32,362 nucleotides of DNA, from NCBI GenBank assembly GCA_035540755.1, contig DATLGD010000120.1, positions 1 through 32,362 on the forward strand, given 5' to 3'. Shown one piece after another: positions 1-7,210 of the stretch (within the stretch, counting starts at the first letter, position 1; every line of letters begins with the position of its first letter). Source of the stretch: DATLGD01 sp035540755. Its GTDB lineage: Bacteria > Actinomycetota > Actinomycetes > Mycobacteriales > SCTD01. Position numbers and translations under genes: made by a program. Below the pieces are notes generated by a model that saw only the letters and a list, made by a program, of their open reading frames with translations, did no database searches and was not told where the DNA came from.

Positions 1-16
1 GGGTGGGACGGGGTGC

Positions 17-46
17 ACGCTAGAGATGCCGACGAGGCCGGGTCAA
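17..46 (-). promoter_or_regulatory. Promoter firing out of the window
   Basis: On the minus strand TTGACC (46-41) is followed after 18 bases by TAGCGT (22-17), a good match to an actinobacterial housekeeping promoter. Transcription would start near position 10 and run off the window. In M. tuberculosis the gene after the bifunctional nuclease is a MerR regulator (Rv1830), so this is probably its promoter; that gene is not in view. Confidence 0.6.
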
Positions 47-68
47 CGTCATCGCGCGGCGCGTCGTC

Positions 69-84
69 ACCCTCAACCTCAGGT
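69..84. promoter_or_regulatory. Possible operator with repeated CCTCA
   Basis: The plus strand carries CCTCA twice (71-75 and 77-81), six bases apart, inside ACCCTCAACCTCAGGT. It lies 23 bases upstream of the -35 box at 41-46 and just after the stop of the bifunctional nuclease gene. The position suits a regulator site for the outgoing promoter, perhaps autoregulation by the expected MerR protein; that link is inference. Confidence 0.3.
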
Positions 85-90
85 AGACGG

Positions 91-585
91 TCAGGAGCCG
101 CGCTCGAAGTCCTCGGGCGAGATGTTGTCGAGGAACTCGCGGAACTTCTCGACCTCGTCCTCCTGCTCGTCCGGGATGGCGATCCCGGCCTCGTCGAGCA
201 CCGCGGGCGCGCACCGGATGCCCGCCCCGGTGCGCAGCGCGAGCGCGACGGCGTCCGAGGGCCGGGCGCTGACCACCACGTCACCGTCGAAGTGCAGCTC
301 GGCGTAGAACACGCCGTCGCGCAGGTTGGTGATGGTCACCCCGCGCAAGGGACGGTCCAGCGCATCGAGGAGGTCGCGCAGCAGGTCGTGGGTCATCGGC
401 CGGGCCGTGACGACGCCCTGCTGGGCGAAGGCGATGGCCGTCGCCTCCACCGCCCCGATCCAGATCGGCAGGAAGCGGTCGCCCTCGACCTCCTTGAGCA
501 GCACGATCGGCTGCTGGCTCGGCAGCTCCACCCGGACGCCGACCACGCTGAGCTCCGAGGTCGTCCCCTCGCCCGGCTCGCCCAC
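91..585 (-). CDS. Bifunctional nuclease (BFN/DUF151) family protein
   Basis: A 164-residue protein of the BFN/DUF151 family, close in motif order to mycobacterial Rv1829. Recognisable stretches are LPIWIGAVEATAIA, the SARPSDAVALALR segment and the acidic C-terminal EDEVEKFREFLDNISP. The family is named from plant homologues with RNase and DNase activity; the bacterial role is not established. The start is chosen at the GTG at 585 because AGGAGG lies five bases upstream and the length then fits the family; an in-frame ATG at 606 would add seven residues. It lies 92 bases after ftsR and closes the garA-ftsR run. This grouping is conserved in actinobacteria, but no function can be read from it. 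Confidence 0.9.
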   Translation of the reverse strand: MGEPGEGTTSELSVVGVRVELPSQQPIVLLKEVEGDRFLPIWIGAVEATAIAFAQQGVVTARPMTHDLLRDLLDALDRPLRGVTITNLRDGVFYAELHFDGDVVVSARPSDAVALALRTGAGIRCAPAVLDEAGIAIPDEQEDEVEKFREFLDNISPEDFERGS

Positions 586-677
586 GAGCACCTCCTGCGA
601 CGTCATGGTCCCGCCGTCGCGGACCTGGCGCGACCCTACTCCGGACCCGCCGTCCGCCGGTCGCGCCGGCGCGAGGG

Positions 678-1430
678 CTACCGGCGCAGCCCAGGCGCGA
701 TGCCGGCTCGGACCAGCGTCGCGTGGAGCTTGACCGACAGCGCGGCGAGCTCGCGCGCCACCTCGTCGGCACGCGCGCGAGCCTCCGGGTTGCGCTGTCG
801 CACCAGCGGCGTCACGACCTGCTCGACCAGCCCGACCTCACGGTCGGCCGCAGCCTTGAAGGGACGCAGGTGGCGGGCCTCGATGCCGAACCGCGACATC
901 TCCGCCACGGTCTTGGCGATGACCAGGGCGTTGCCGTCGTAGTGGCTGGTGCCCGGGACCGCCCCCACGAGGCCGTACTGCTCCAGCTGCTCGAGCTTGT
1001 CGGGCTCGAGGCCGGCGGCGTCGAGCAGCTCGCGCTTGGACAGCCGGACCTCGCTGACCTCGGGCAGGAAGGCGTCCGGACCCGGAAGCCCCTCCGCGGC
1101 GACCAGGGCGCGGGGCACCTTGGGGCTGCCGCCCGACAGCGCCGGCGGCTCGAGCCCGCGGTCGATGGCGTCGAGGTGCTCCTTGATGACCCGCAGCGGC
1201 AGGTAGTGGTCGCGCTGAGCCGACAGGACGTAGCGCAGCCGGGCGACGTCCTCACGCGAGAACTTGCGGTAGCCGGACGCGGTCCGCTCGGGCTCGACCA
1301 GCCCCTCGGCCTCGAGGAACCGGATCTTCGAGATCGTGATGTCGGCGAAGTCCGGGCGCAGCTGCGACAGGACCTCGCCGATGCTCAGGAAGGCCCGCGC
1401 CGGCAGGCCGCCGGCCGCGCCTGCGCTCAC
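678..1430 (-). CDS. MerR-family regulator FtsR
   Basis: A 250-residue MerR-type regulator. The winged helix-turn-helix occupies about residues 14-85 (FLSIGEVLSQL, ISKIRFLEAEGLVEP, GYRKFSREDVARLRYV), followed by a helical effector or dimerisation region. It matches the Rv1828 group; the Corynebacterium glutamicum orthologue, FtsR, activates ftsZ transcription. The GTG start overlaps the garA stop in a GTGA, so the two are translationally coupled. No metal-binding cysteines of classical MerR proteins are present. Conservation of position after garA supports the assignment; that it controls ftsZ here is inferred from the orthologue. Confidence 0.9.
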   Translation of the reverse strand: MSAGAAGGLPARAFLSIGEVLSQLRPDFADITISKIRFLEAEGLVEPERTASGYRKFSREDVARLRYVLSAQRDHYLPLRVIKEHLDAIDRGLEPPALSGGSPKVPRALVAAEGLPGPDAFLPEVSEVRLSKRELLDAAGLEPDKLEQLEQYGLVGAVPGTSHYDGNALVIAKTVAEMSRFGIEARHLRPFKAAADREVGLVEQVVTPLVRQRNPEARARADEVARELAALSVKLHATLVRAGIAPGLRR

Positions 1431-1945
1431 GCCTCGCTCCCCCGCGGGCCGGTGAGGAAGACGAGCCGGTACTTGCCGATCTGCACCTCGTCGCCGCCGG
1501 CGAGCCCGGCCGCGTCGATGCGCTCGCGGTTGAGGTAGGTGCCGTTGAGGCTGCCGACGTCGCGCACCAGGAAGCCGCCGCCCTCCCGGACGAACTCGGC
1601 GTGCCGGCGGGACACGGTGACGTCGTCGAGGAAGATGTCGGACTCGGGGTGCCGGCCTGCCGTCGTGACATCGGCGTCGAGCAGGAAGCGGCTGCCGGCG
1701 TTGGGACCGCGCTTCACCACCATGAGCGCGCTGCCGGGCGGGAGCGCCTCCAGGGAGGACGGCTCCCCCTCAGACGGCTGCTCGGCCGGCGGGGTCTCGC
1801 CGTCGAGCCCCTCGAGGGCCGACAGGGAGATGGTCGACGTCGTCTCGACCGGCGAGTCGCCGCCGGCGCGCGGGAGCGCGTTGCCGCACCGCGAGCAGAA
1901 CCGGCTGTCGTCGGGATTCTGCTGGCCGCACTGAGTGCAGAACAC
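1427..1945 (-). CDS. garA: GarA-like FHA protein with N-terminal zinc ribbon
   Basis: A 172-residue protein. Residues 3-20 hold two CxxC pairs (C3, C6, C17, C20), a zinc ribbon. Residues 33-38 read VETTST, matching the phosphorylated ETT motif of mycobacterial GarA (Rv1827). The C-terminal half is an FHA domain, with GRHPESDI, the SRRHAEF signature and LNGTYLN. GarA binds and regulates 2-oxoglutarate metabolism enzymes, switched by Ser/Thr kinases: the phosphorylated tail docks on its own FHA domain. The zinc ribbon is an addition relative to mycobacterial GarA. The GTG start has GGAGG about ten bases upstream. The gene follows gcvH, as in M. tuberculosis, but has its own promoter. Confidence 0.9.
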   Translation of the reverse strand: MFCTQCGQQNPDDSRFCSRCGNALPRAGGDSPVETTSTISLSALEGLDGETPPAEQPSEGEPSSLEALPPGSALMVVKRGPNAGSRFLLDADVTTAGRHPESDIFLDDVTVSRRHAEFVREGGGFLVRDVGSLNGTYLNRERIDAAGLAGGDEVQIGKYRLVFLTGPRGSEA

Positions 1946-1986
1946 GGTCTCGCCGCCTCCCGACGTCGGTCTGTCGCGGCTGGCAC

Positions 1987-2002
1987 GGCGCCGCTCGGCG
2001 CC
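1987..2002. other. Hairpin in the garA leader
   Basis: A perfect palindromic hairpin: GGCGCC (1987-1992), loop of four (1993-1996), GGCGCC (1997-2002). It begins about 18 bases after the predicted garA transcription start. It could shape the 5' end of the mRNA or be an operator; without a U run it is not an obvious terminator. Confidence 0.4.
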
Positions 2003-2026
2003 CGCGCGTCCCCGGGGGTCTCGGCG

Positions 2027-2056
2027 AACCTAGTGGCCGTGCCGTCCGAGGGTCAA
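2027..2056 (-). promoter_or_regulatory. Promoter of the garA-ftsR operon
   Basis: On the minus strand TTGACC (2056-2051) and TAGGTT (2032-2027) are separated by exactly 18 bases, a near-consensus sigma-A-type promoter. Transcription should start near 2020, giving a leader of about 75 bases before the garA GTG at 1945. The 215-base gap between gcvH and garA otherwise holds no gene. Confidence 0.65.
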
Positions 2057-2160
2057 CCGGTCCTCGAGGTCGCCAGCGGCTTCCTCCTCGACTGGAGGTC
2101 GAGAGTGGAGACGTCCTGCGTCGGCGGCACTCCCGCCCGGCAGGGCCCTCGGCTGCCCGG

Positions 2161-2562
2161 TCAGCTCTCGGTGCGGGACCGGTAGGCGTCGGCGTCGAGC
2201 AGGACCTCGTCGGACAGGGCCGCGCCGACCCCGGCAGCGGGGCGGAGGTCGAACATCCAGCCCTCGCCGTACGGGTCGCTGTTGACCAGCTCCGGCGAGC
2301 TCTCGAGCGCCTCGTTCACCGCGGTGACCGTGCCGGCCAGGGGGGCGTACACGTCCGACACGCTCTTGGTGGACTCGACCTCACCCACAGCCGCGCCCGC
2401 CGTCAGCTCGGCGCCTGCGGTCGGCAGCGTGACGAAGACGATGTCGCCGAGGGCCTCCTGGGCGTAGGCGGTGATGCCGACCCGGAGCACGGCGTCGTCA
2501 CCTTCGCCGACCGGCCGGACCCACTCGTGCTCGGCCGTGTACTTGAGGTCCTCGGGGTACAC
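2161..2562 (-). CDS. gcvH: Glycine cleavage system H protein
   Basis: A 133-residue GcvH, the lipoyl carrier that shuttles the aminomethyl group between the P, T and L proteins of the glycine cleavage system. Diagnostic features are YTAEHEWV near the N-terminus, GDIVFVTLP, and the lipoylation hairpin GEVESTKSVSDVYAP with the modified lysine at K66. The GTG at 2562 is chosen because YPEDLKYTAEHEW is the normal N-terminus of the family; the longer open frame upstream has the composition of non-coding sequence. It begins 22 bases after the DUF881 gene and is probably the last cistron of that operon. The other gcv genes are not in the window. Confidence 0.95.
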   Translation of the reverse strand: MYPEDLKYTAEHEWVRPVGEGDDAVLRVGITAYAQEALGDIVFVTLPTAGAELTAGAAVGEVESTKSVSDVYAPLAGTVTAVNEALESSPELVNSDPYGEGWMFDLRPAAGVGAALSDEVLLDADAYRSRTES

Positions 2563-2584
2563 GTGCTGCCCTTCTGTCGGTTCG

Positions 2585-3370
2585 TCAGTCGTCCTCGGCC
2601 GGGCGAGCATATTGAGGCCGGTCGAGCGGTCGCAAGGCGTCCACCACGAGAGCCTCGCGCTGCTCGACCAGAGCGGTCCCGCCGCGCTGCTCCACGGTGG
2701 CGACGACCCCGCCCGGGATGCGCAGGGCGGAGGCGAGCGTGCCGGCGTCACCCACGACGACGAAGCGGTAGGGCGGGCGCAGGACCGTCCCATCGACGAT
2801 CACCCCCTCGTCGGTGTCCAGCAGAGAGGTCGAGACGACCACCCGGACCTTCTCGGTGGACGGCGTGAGCTCCCCTCGCTGGCCCACCGGGCCCTCCAGC
2901 TGCACCGCCTCCGCTCCGGCGTCGCGCAGCTCCTGCAGCGCGTCGAGAAGCACGTCCGCCCCGAGCACCCGGTCCGGGTCGCGGAGCAGCAGGGTGACGC
3001 CGGGCCCTTCGGCGGGGACCGTGCCGGCCAGGATGCCGAGCACCTGAGCCCGTCGACGGGCCTCCTCCAGCGCGGCCTCGGTGGTGTCGCTCCCGCTGGT
3101 CAGGCGCTCCCGCGCGTCGGTCAGGTCGTCGATCTCGCCACGGAGCCGGTCGTTGCGGTTCGCCAGCTCGTCGAGGATCTGGACCAGGTCCTCCTGCCGC
3201 GCCCCCACCAGCGCGGGGTCGTCCTGGGTCGACCGCACCTGCACCGCGGCGGCGAAGCCCAGCAGGGCCAGCAGCACCGCGACCAGCAGGTCGACGCCGC
3301 GCAGCCGGGGGCGCAGGAGGCGGCGCCACAGTCCCGGTCCCCGCCGCGCCGACCGCTCCTGCTCGCTCAT
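2585..3370 (-). CDS. DUF881 membrane-anchored protein (downstream copy)
   Basis: A 261-residue DUF881 protein. A short basic cytoplasmic N-terminus is followed by one transmembrane helix at about residues 25-45, a coiled-coil-like segment (about 55-105, ending in a run of EALEEARRRAQ), and the DUF881 core with GPGVTLLLRD, DGTVLRPPYRFVVVGDAGTL and a C-terminal ALR...PGG segment. The fold places the core outside the membrane. Function is unknown; the family always travels with the small basic protein and often with division or envelope genes. The ATG overlaps the sbp stop (ATGA), so translation is coupled. Confidence 0.9.
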   Translation of the reverse strand: MSEQERSARRGPGLWRRLLRPRLRGVDLLVAVLLALLGFAAAVQVRSTQDDPALVGARQEDLVQILDELANRNDRLRGEIDDLTDARERLTSGSDTTEAALEEARRRAQVLGILAGTVPAEGPGVTLLLRDPDRVLGADVLLDALQELRDAGAEAVQLEGPVGQRGELTPSTEKVRVVVSTSLLDTDEGVIVDGTVLRPPYRFVVVGDAGTLASALRIPGGVVATVEQRGGTALVEQREALVVDALRPLDRPQYARPAEDD

Positions 3371-3699
3371 GCGTTGAACAGGTGCCGCCGGATGGCGGCC
3401 GCGTTGCTGAAGATGCGGATCCCGAGCACGACCACGACGCCGGTGGACAGCTGGCCGCCGACGCCGAGCTGGTCGCCGAGGAAGACGATGAGGGCGGCGA
3501 CGACGACGTTGCTCACGAACGACACGACGAACACCTTCTCGTCGAAGATCCCGTCGAGCTGCGCGCGGACCGCCCCGAAGACCGCGTCGAGGGCCGCGAC
3601 CACGGCGATCGGCAGGTAGGGCTGGAGTGCGGCCGGGACGGTCGGCTGCAGCAGCAGGCCGAGCACGACGCCGACGAGGAGGGCGAGGGCGGGGATCAC
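3367..3699 (-). CDS. sbp: Small basic protein (DUF1290, Sbp family)
   Basis: A 110-residue hydrophobic protein with three predicted membrane helices (about 1-20, 24-44 and 55-95 in part) and a basic C-terminus (RRHLFNA). The run FDEKVFVVSFVSNVVVAA and the GIRIFSNAAAIRRHLF tail are typical of DUF1290. Its role is not known; in Bacillus it lies beside division genes. Both neighbours are DUF881 genes, and both junctions are 4-base overlaps (GTGA upstream, ATGA downstream), so the three products are probably made in fixed ratio and may form one membrane complex (inference). Confidence 0.88.
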   Translation of the reverse strand: MIPALALLVGVVLGLLLQPTVPAALQPYLPIAVVAALDAVFGAVRAQLDGIFDEKVFVVSFVSNVVVAALIVFLGDQLGVGGQLSTGVVVVLGIRIFSNAAAIRRHLFNA

Positions 3700-4622
3700 G
3701 ACGGTTCCTCCGGTCGGGCCGCGCGCAGCTGGGGCTCCGTGGCGGCCGGCATCGTCAGGCGCTCGGACCGGTCCAGCGTCCAGGTGATCCCGCTGAACGA
3801 GGACAGGCTCTCCAGGAAGCGACCGGCCTGGCTGTCGACGAAGTCGACCTCGAGCGAGGCCGGCCGGCCGATCGCTTCCAAGCGGTACGGCGGGCTGAGC
3901 GGGCGGAAGTCCACGAGCACCGCCTCGCCGGCGCTGCGGATGGCGGCTCGCGACGAGAGCCGGACGCCGTTGATGGTGACGGCCTCGGCCCCGGCCGCCC
4001 AGAGCCCGTTCACCACGACCTGCAGATCGCGGTCCAGCACCCGGCCGTCCAGTGGCGACCCGCCCCGGAGGCGGACGTCGGTACCGAGCGTGGGGTCCTG
4101 CTCAGCGTCCGCGATCGTGAGGACGACCCCGGGGCCGCGCACCGGGACCGTGGCCGAGGCGAGCTCGAGCGCACGCAGTCGCTCGCCGACGCGGCTGCCG
4201 GCCGCGTCGGCCTCCAAGGCGATGTCCCGCGTCGCGGCGACCTCGCTGCGCAGCGCCGCCGCCGCGGCCTCCAGCCGGTCGGTCTCGGCGCTGCGGCCCC
4301 GGACCTCCTCGGCGAGGTCCGAGCGCAGCCCCTCGGCCGCCTGCGCCCGGTCCCGCACGTGGGCGACCGCGGTGCCGGTGAGCAGCCCGAGGAGCACGAG
4401 CACGAGGACTCCGGGCAGTCGGCCCGGCCTCGCCCCGCGGGGAGCCGGCGCACTCGAGCCGCCGCCGGTCCCGCGCTTCTGCGCGGCCCGGGCGGCATAG
4501 GCCTCGTCGAGCGTGTTGGTCATGACGTCCACGAGCAGCGACATCGACCCGTCGAGCCGGCGCGGCGGCACCTCAGCCGACGACGGCTGGTCGCTCACGG
4601 GGCTGCGGCTCACGCCCGTCAT
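3696..4622 (-). CDS. DUF881 membrane-anchored protein (upstream copy)
   Basis: A 308-residue DUF881 protein. Residues 1-68 are a cytoplasmic tail rich in Ser, Pro and Arg, longer than in its sister gene; one helix (about 69-89, LPGVLVLVLLGLLTGTAVA) anchors it, a coiled coil spans about 92-145, and the DUF881 core follows (GPGVVLTIAD, GAEAVTINGVRLSS, LSPPYRLEAIG). An alternative start at M27 (MSLLVDVM) would remove part of the tail. The ATG lies inside a duplicated 14-base unit carrying the ribosome site and start, described separately. It is 43 bases downstream of the nucleotidyltransferase gene. Function unknown. Confidence 0.88.
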   Translation of the reverse strand: MTGVSRSPVSDQPSSAEVPPRRLDGSMSLLVDVMTNTLDEAYAARAAQKRGTGGGSSAPAPRGARPGRLPGVLVLVLLGLLTGTAVAHVRDRAQAAEGLRSDLAEEVRGRSAETDRLEAAAAALRSEVAATRDIALEADAAGSRVGERLRALELASATVPVRGPGVVLTIADAEQDPTLGTDVRLRGGSPLDGRVLDRDLQVVVNGLWAAGAEAVTINGVRLSSRAAIRSAGEAVLVDFRPLSPPYRLEAIGRPASLEVDFVDSQAGRFLESLSSFSGITWTLDRSERLTMPAATEPQLRAARPEEPS

Positions 4623-4645
4623 CCTGCCTCAGTCATCCTGCCTCA
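4618..4645. repeat. 14-bp tandem duplication of a ribosome site plus start codon
   Basis: GTCATCCTGCCTCA occurs twice in a row (4618-4631 and 4632-4645). On the minus strand each copy reads GAGG, four bases, then ATG, so both the ribosome binding site and the start codon of the DUF881 gene are duplicated. The upstream ATG opens a five-codon frame, described next. Confidence 0.85.
4619..4636 (-). other. Five-codon upstream frame (MTEAG) coupled to DUF881
   Basis: From the upstream copy of the duplicated start, ATG at 4636 reads Met-Thr-Glu-Ala-Gly and stops at TGA (4621-4619), which overlaps the DUF881 ATG at 4622-4620 in an ATGA. It has the same spacing to GAGG as the real start. It may be a by-product of the duplication or a leader that couples or reduces translation. 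Confidence 0.35.
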
Positions 4646-4665
4646 GCCGGCGGCTGCGCCCGCGT

Positions 4666-7206
4666 TCAACGCGGCGCGGGCGGGCGGGGGCGCCCGTCGT
4701 CGGTGTCGCCTGCCTGCTCCACGACCGCAGCCCAGCGGGCCAGCAGCTCGGTCGCCGCCGGCGCGGACGCGGCCTCCGCCCACAGGTGGGTGACGGCCGA
4801 GGACGGGTCCGGGAGCACGAGGGCCCAGCTGCCGTCGGGCTCGACGACCCGGACGCCGTCGGTGGTGTCGACCGTGCGGTCGCCGGACGCCTCGAGCACG
4901 GCCCGCATGACCTGGCCCTTCACCGCCCACGGCGTCGGGACCGAGCGGCGGACGACATGGGCGTGCGGAATGCGGGCGTCGATCTGCGAGAGGGTCAGCC
5001 TGGTGCGGGCCACCAGCCCCAGCAGGCGCACGAAGGCGGCCATGCCGTCGATGGCCGGCGAGAACTCCGGCACCACGAAGCCGCCGCGGCCGTCCCCGGC
5101 GAACAGCACGCCCGGCTGCGTCGCGACCCGGCTGAGGTCGTGGGGCGACGTGGACGTCCAGCGGATGCCGGTGCCGTGGAACCTCGTCACCTGCTCAGCG
5201 ACGCGCGTGGTGGTCACCGGGAGCGCGATGACCCCCTCGTGCCGCTCGGCGGCCACGAGATCGAGCAGGACGAGCAGGGCCCGGTCGTCGTGCACGAGCC
5301 GGCCGTGCTCGTCGACGAGGGTGATCCGCTCCCCGACCGCGTCGAAGCGCACCCCGAAGGCGGCCCCGGAGCCGGACACGAGCTCGCCGAGGCGCTCCAG
5401 CCGGCGGAGGTGCTCGACGAGCGATCCGGCAGCCGCCTCCGGGCTCAACCTGTTGTCGACGGTGAGAACATCGACATCCAGACGCCCGAGCAGCGACGGG
5501 AGAGTGAGGGCCGCGGCCCCGCCGGCGGTGTCGAGGACGACCTTCAGCCCGGCGCCGGCGACACCGGTGACGTCCACGGTGCGCAGCAGCTCCCGGGTGT
5601 AGCCGTCGATAGTGCGCGCAGGGCGGGAGAGCTCGGCGATCTCGCCGGGGAAGGCGCGTCGGAACTCCTGCCGGCTGAGGACCCGCTCGAGGCTGCGCTG
5701 CGCCGAAGGGGACAGGTCCGCGCCGTCGGCGTCGAGGAAGACGATGTCGACGGACTGGGCGTCGCCAGGGGTGGTGCGCAGAACCACTCCGCCCGCGGCG
5801 TCGGAGGTGGAGGTCGCGAACCGGGCCACCGGCAGGGGCGTCACCTCCAGGTCGCGCACGTCGATGGCACTGGCGGTCAGGGCCGAGACGACCGCCCGTA
5901 CCAGGGCTCGCGAGGCCCGGGAGGCGTCGCGCGCGGTCGTCACGGCACACCCCTTGTCGAGGGTGGTGGCGTACGCGCTCGCGAGCCGGACGACGAACTC
6001 GGGGGTGATCTCGACGTTCACCAGGCCGGAGACGCCACGCGGCCCGAACAGGGCCGAGGTGCCTCGGCTCTCCCAGATGACGCTGGTGTTCACGACCGCC
6101 CCCGCCTCGATGGTCTTGAACGGGTACACGCGGACGTCGTTGGCCAGGTAGGCCTCCTCCTCCAGCACGCACTCGTCGCCGATCACGGCCCCCTCCTCGA
6201 CCCGCACGGCGCGCATGAGGTCGGTGTTCTTGCCGACGACACAGCCGCGCAGGCTCACCTGCGGACCGATGAAGGCGTTGTCGTGCACCACCGCGCGCTC
6301 CAGCCGGGCGCCCTGCTTCACCACGACGTTCTTCCCGACGACCGTGAGCTCGCCGAGCGAGGCTCCCGCCTCGACCTTGACGTGGTCGCCGATGCAGCAC
6401 GGACCGGTCACCGAGGCGTCCGGATCGAGCTCCACGCCCTCGCCCACCCAGACACCGGAAGACATCTCGAAACCGGGGATCTCGACCTGCACATGACGGT
6501 GAAGTGCGTCGGACTGCGCCTTGCGGTAGCTGTCGTGCGTGCCGACGTCTTCCCAGTAGCCCTCGGCGACGAACCCGTGAAGGGGCGCGCCGGCAGCCAG
6601 CAGCGCCGGGAAGACGTCGCCCGCCCAGTCGACCACCTCGCCTCCGGGCACGTGCGCGAAGACCTCGGGCTCCATGACGTAGATCCCGGTGTTCACCGTG
6701 TCGGAGAAGACCTGAGCCCAGGTCGGCTTCTCCAGGAAGCGCTCGATCCGCTCGTCCTCGTCGGTGATCACGATGCCGAACTCGAGCGGATCCGGCCGGC
6801 GTGCCAGGCAGACCGTGACCAACGACCCCCGGGCCCGGTGCGCGGCCACCACAGCCGTGAGGTCGATGTCGGTGAGGGCGTCGCCGCTCATCACGAGGAA
6901 CGTGTCGTCCGAGAGCGCGGCCTCGGCGTTCTTGACCGACCCGGCGGTGCCGAGCGGCCGCTCCTCGGTGGCGTAGCTCAACGACAGCCCGAGGTCCTCG
7001 CCGTCGCCGAAGTAGGAGCGCACGAGGCTGGCCAGGAACTGCACCGTCACCACGGTCTCGTCCATCCCGTGCCGCTTGAGCAGTCGCAGGACGTGCTCCA
7101 TCAGGGGCCGGTTCACGACCGGCAGCAGCGGCTTGGGCTGGTTCGCGGTCATCGGCCGCAGGCGAGACCCCTCACCACCGGCCATGACGACCGCCTTGAG
7201 CGCCAC
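4666..7206 (-). CDS. Mannose-1-phosphate guanylyltransferase-like protein with degenerate phosphomannomutase domain
   Basis: An 846-residue fusion. Residues 1-235 are a sugar-1-phosphate nucleotidyltransferase with MAGGEGSRLRPMT (8-20), KPLLPVVNRP and GYWEDVGT (216-223). Residues 250-385 are left-handed beta-helix hexapeptide repeats. Residues 388-830 align with phosphomannomutase (FGPRG, DTAGGAA) but the catalytic loops are gone: the phosphoserine loop (normally TASHNP) reads RTTPGD at 477-482, the metal loop DGDADR reads DAVGER at 622-627, and the phosphate-binding RPSGTEP reads LPDPSSA at 798-804. The product should therefore make GDP-mannose or a similar NDP-sugar, with the third domain structural or regulatory. 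The GTG start is four bases after the phosphatidyltransferase stop. The substrate is inferred from similar actinobacterial proteins. Confidence 0.85.
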   Translation of the reverse strand: MALKAVVMAGGEGSRLRPMTANQPKPLLPVVNRPLMEHVLRLLKRHGMDETVVTVQFLASLVRSYFGDGEDLGLSLSYATEERPLGTAGSVKNAEAALSDDTFLVMSGDALTDIDLTAVVAAHRARGSLVTVCLARRPDPLEFGIVITDEDERIERFLEKPTWAQVFSDTVNTGIYVMEPEVFAHVPGGEVVDWAGDVFPALLAAGAPLHGFVAEGYWEDVGTHDSYRKAQSDALHRHVQVEIPGFEMSSGVWVGEGVELDPDASVTGPCCIGDHVKVEAGASLGELTVVGKNVVVKQGARLERAVVHDNAFIGPQVSLRGCVVGKNTDLMRAVRVEEGAVIGDECVLEEEAYLANDVRVYPFKTIEAGAVVNTSVIWESRGTSALFGPRGVSGLVNVEITPEFVVRLASAYATTLDKGCAVTTARDASRASRALVRAVVSALTASAIDVRDLEVTPLPVARFATSTSDAAGGVVLRTTPGDAQSVDIVFLDADGADLSPSAQRSLERVLSRQEFRRAFPGEIAELSRPARTIDGYTRELLRTVDVTGVAGAGLKVVLDTAGGAAALTLPSLLGRLDVDVLTVDNRLSPEAAAGSLVEHLRRLERLGELVSGSGAAFGVRFDAVGERITLVDEHGRLVHDDRALLVLLDLVAAERHEGVIALPVTTTRVAEQVTRFHGTGIRWTSTSPHDLSRVATQPGVLFAGDGRGGFVVPEFSPAIDGMAAFVRLLGLVARTRLTLSQIDARIPHAHVVRRSVPTPWAVKGQVMRAVLEASGDRTVDTTDGVRVVEPDGSWALVLPDPSSAVTHLWAEAASAPAATELLARWAAVVEQAGDTDDGRPRPPAPR

Positions 7207-7210
7207 CCGC

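Noticed and set aside
2563..2584. Glycine riboswitch before gcvH
   Set aside because: Only 22 bases separate gcvH from the upstream gene, too short for such an element.
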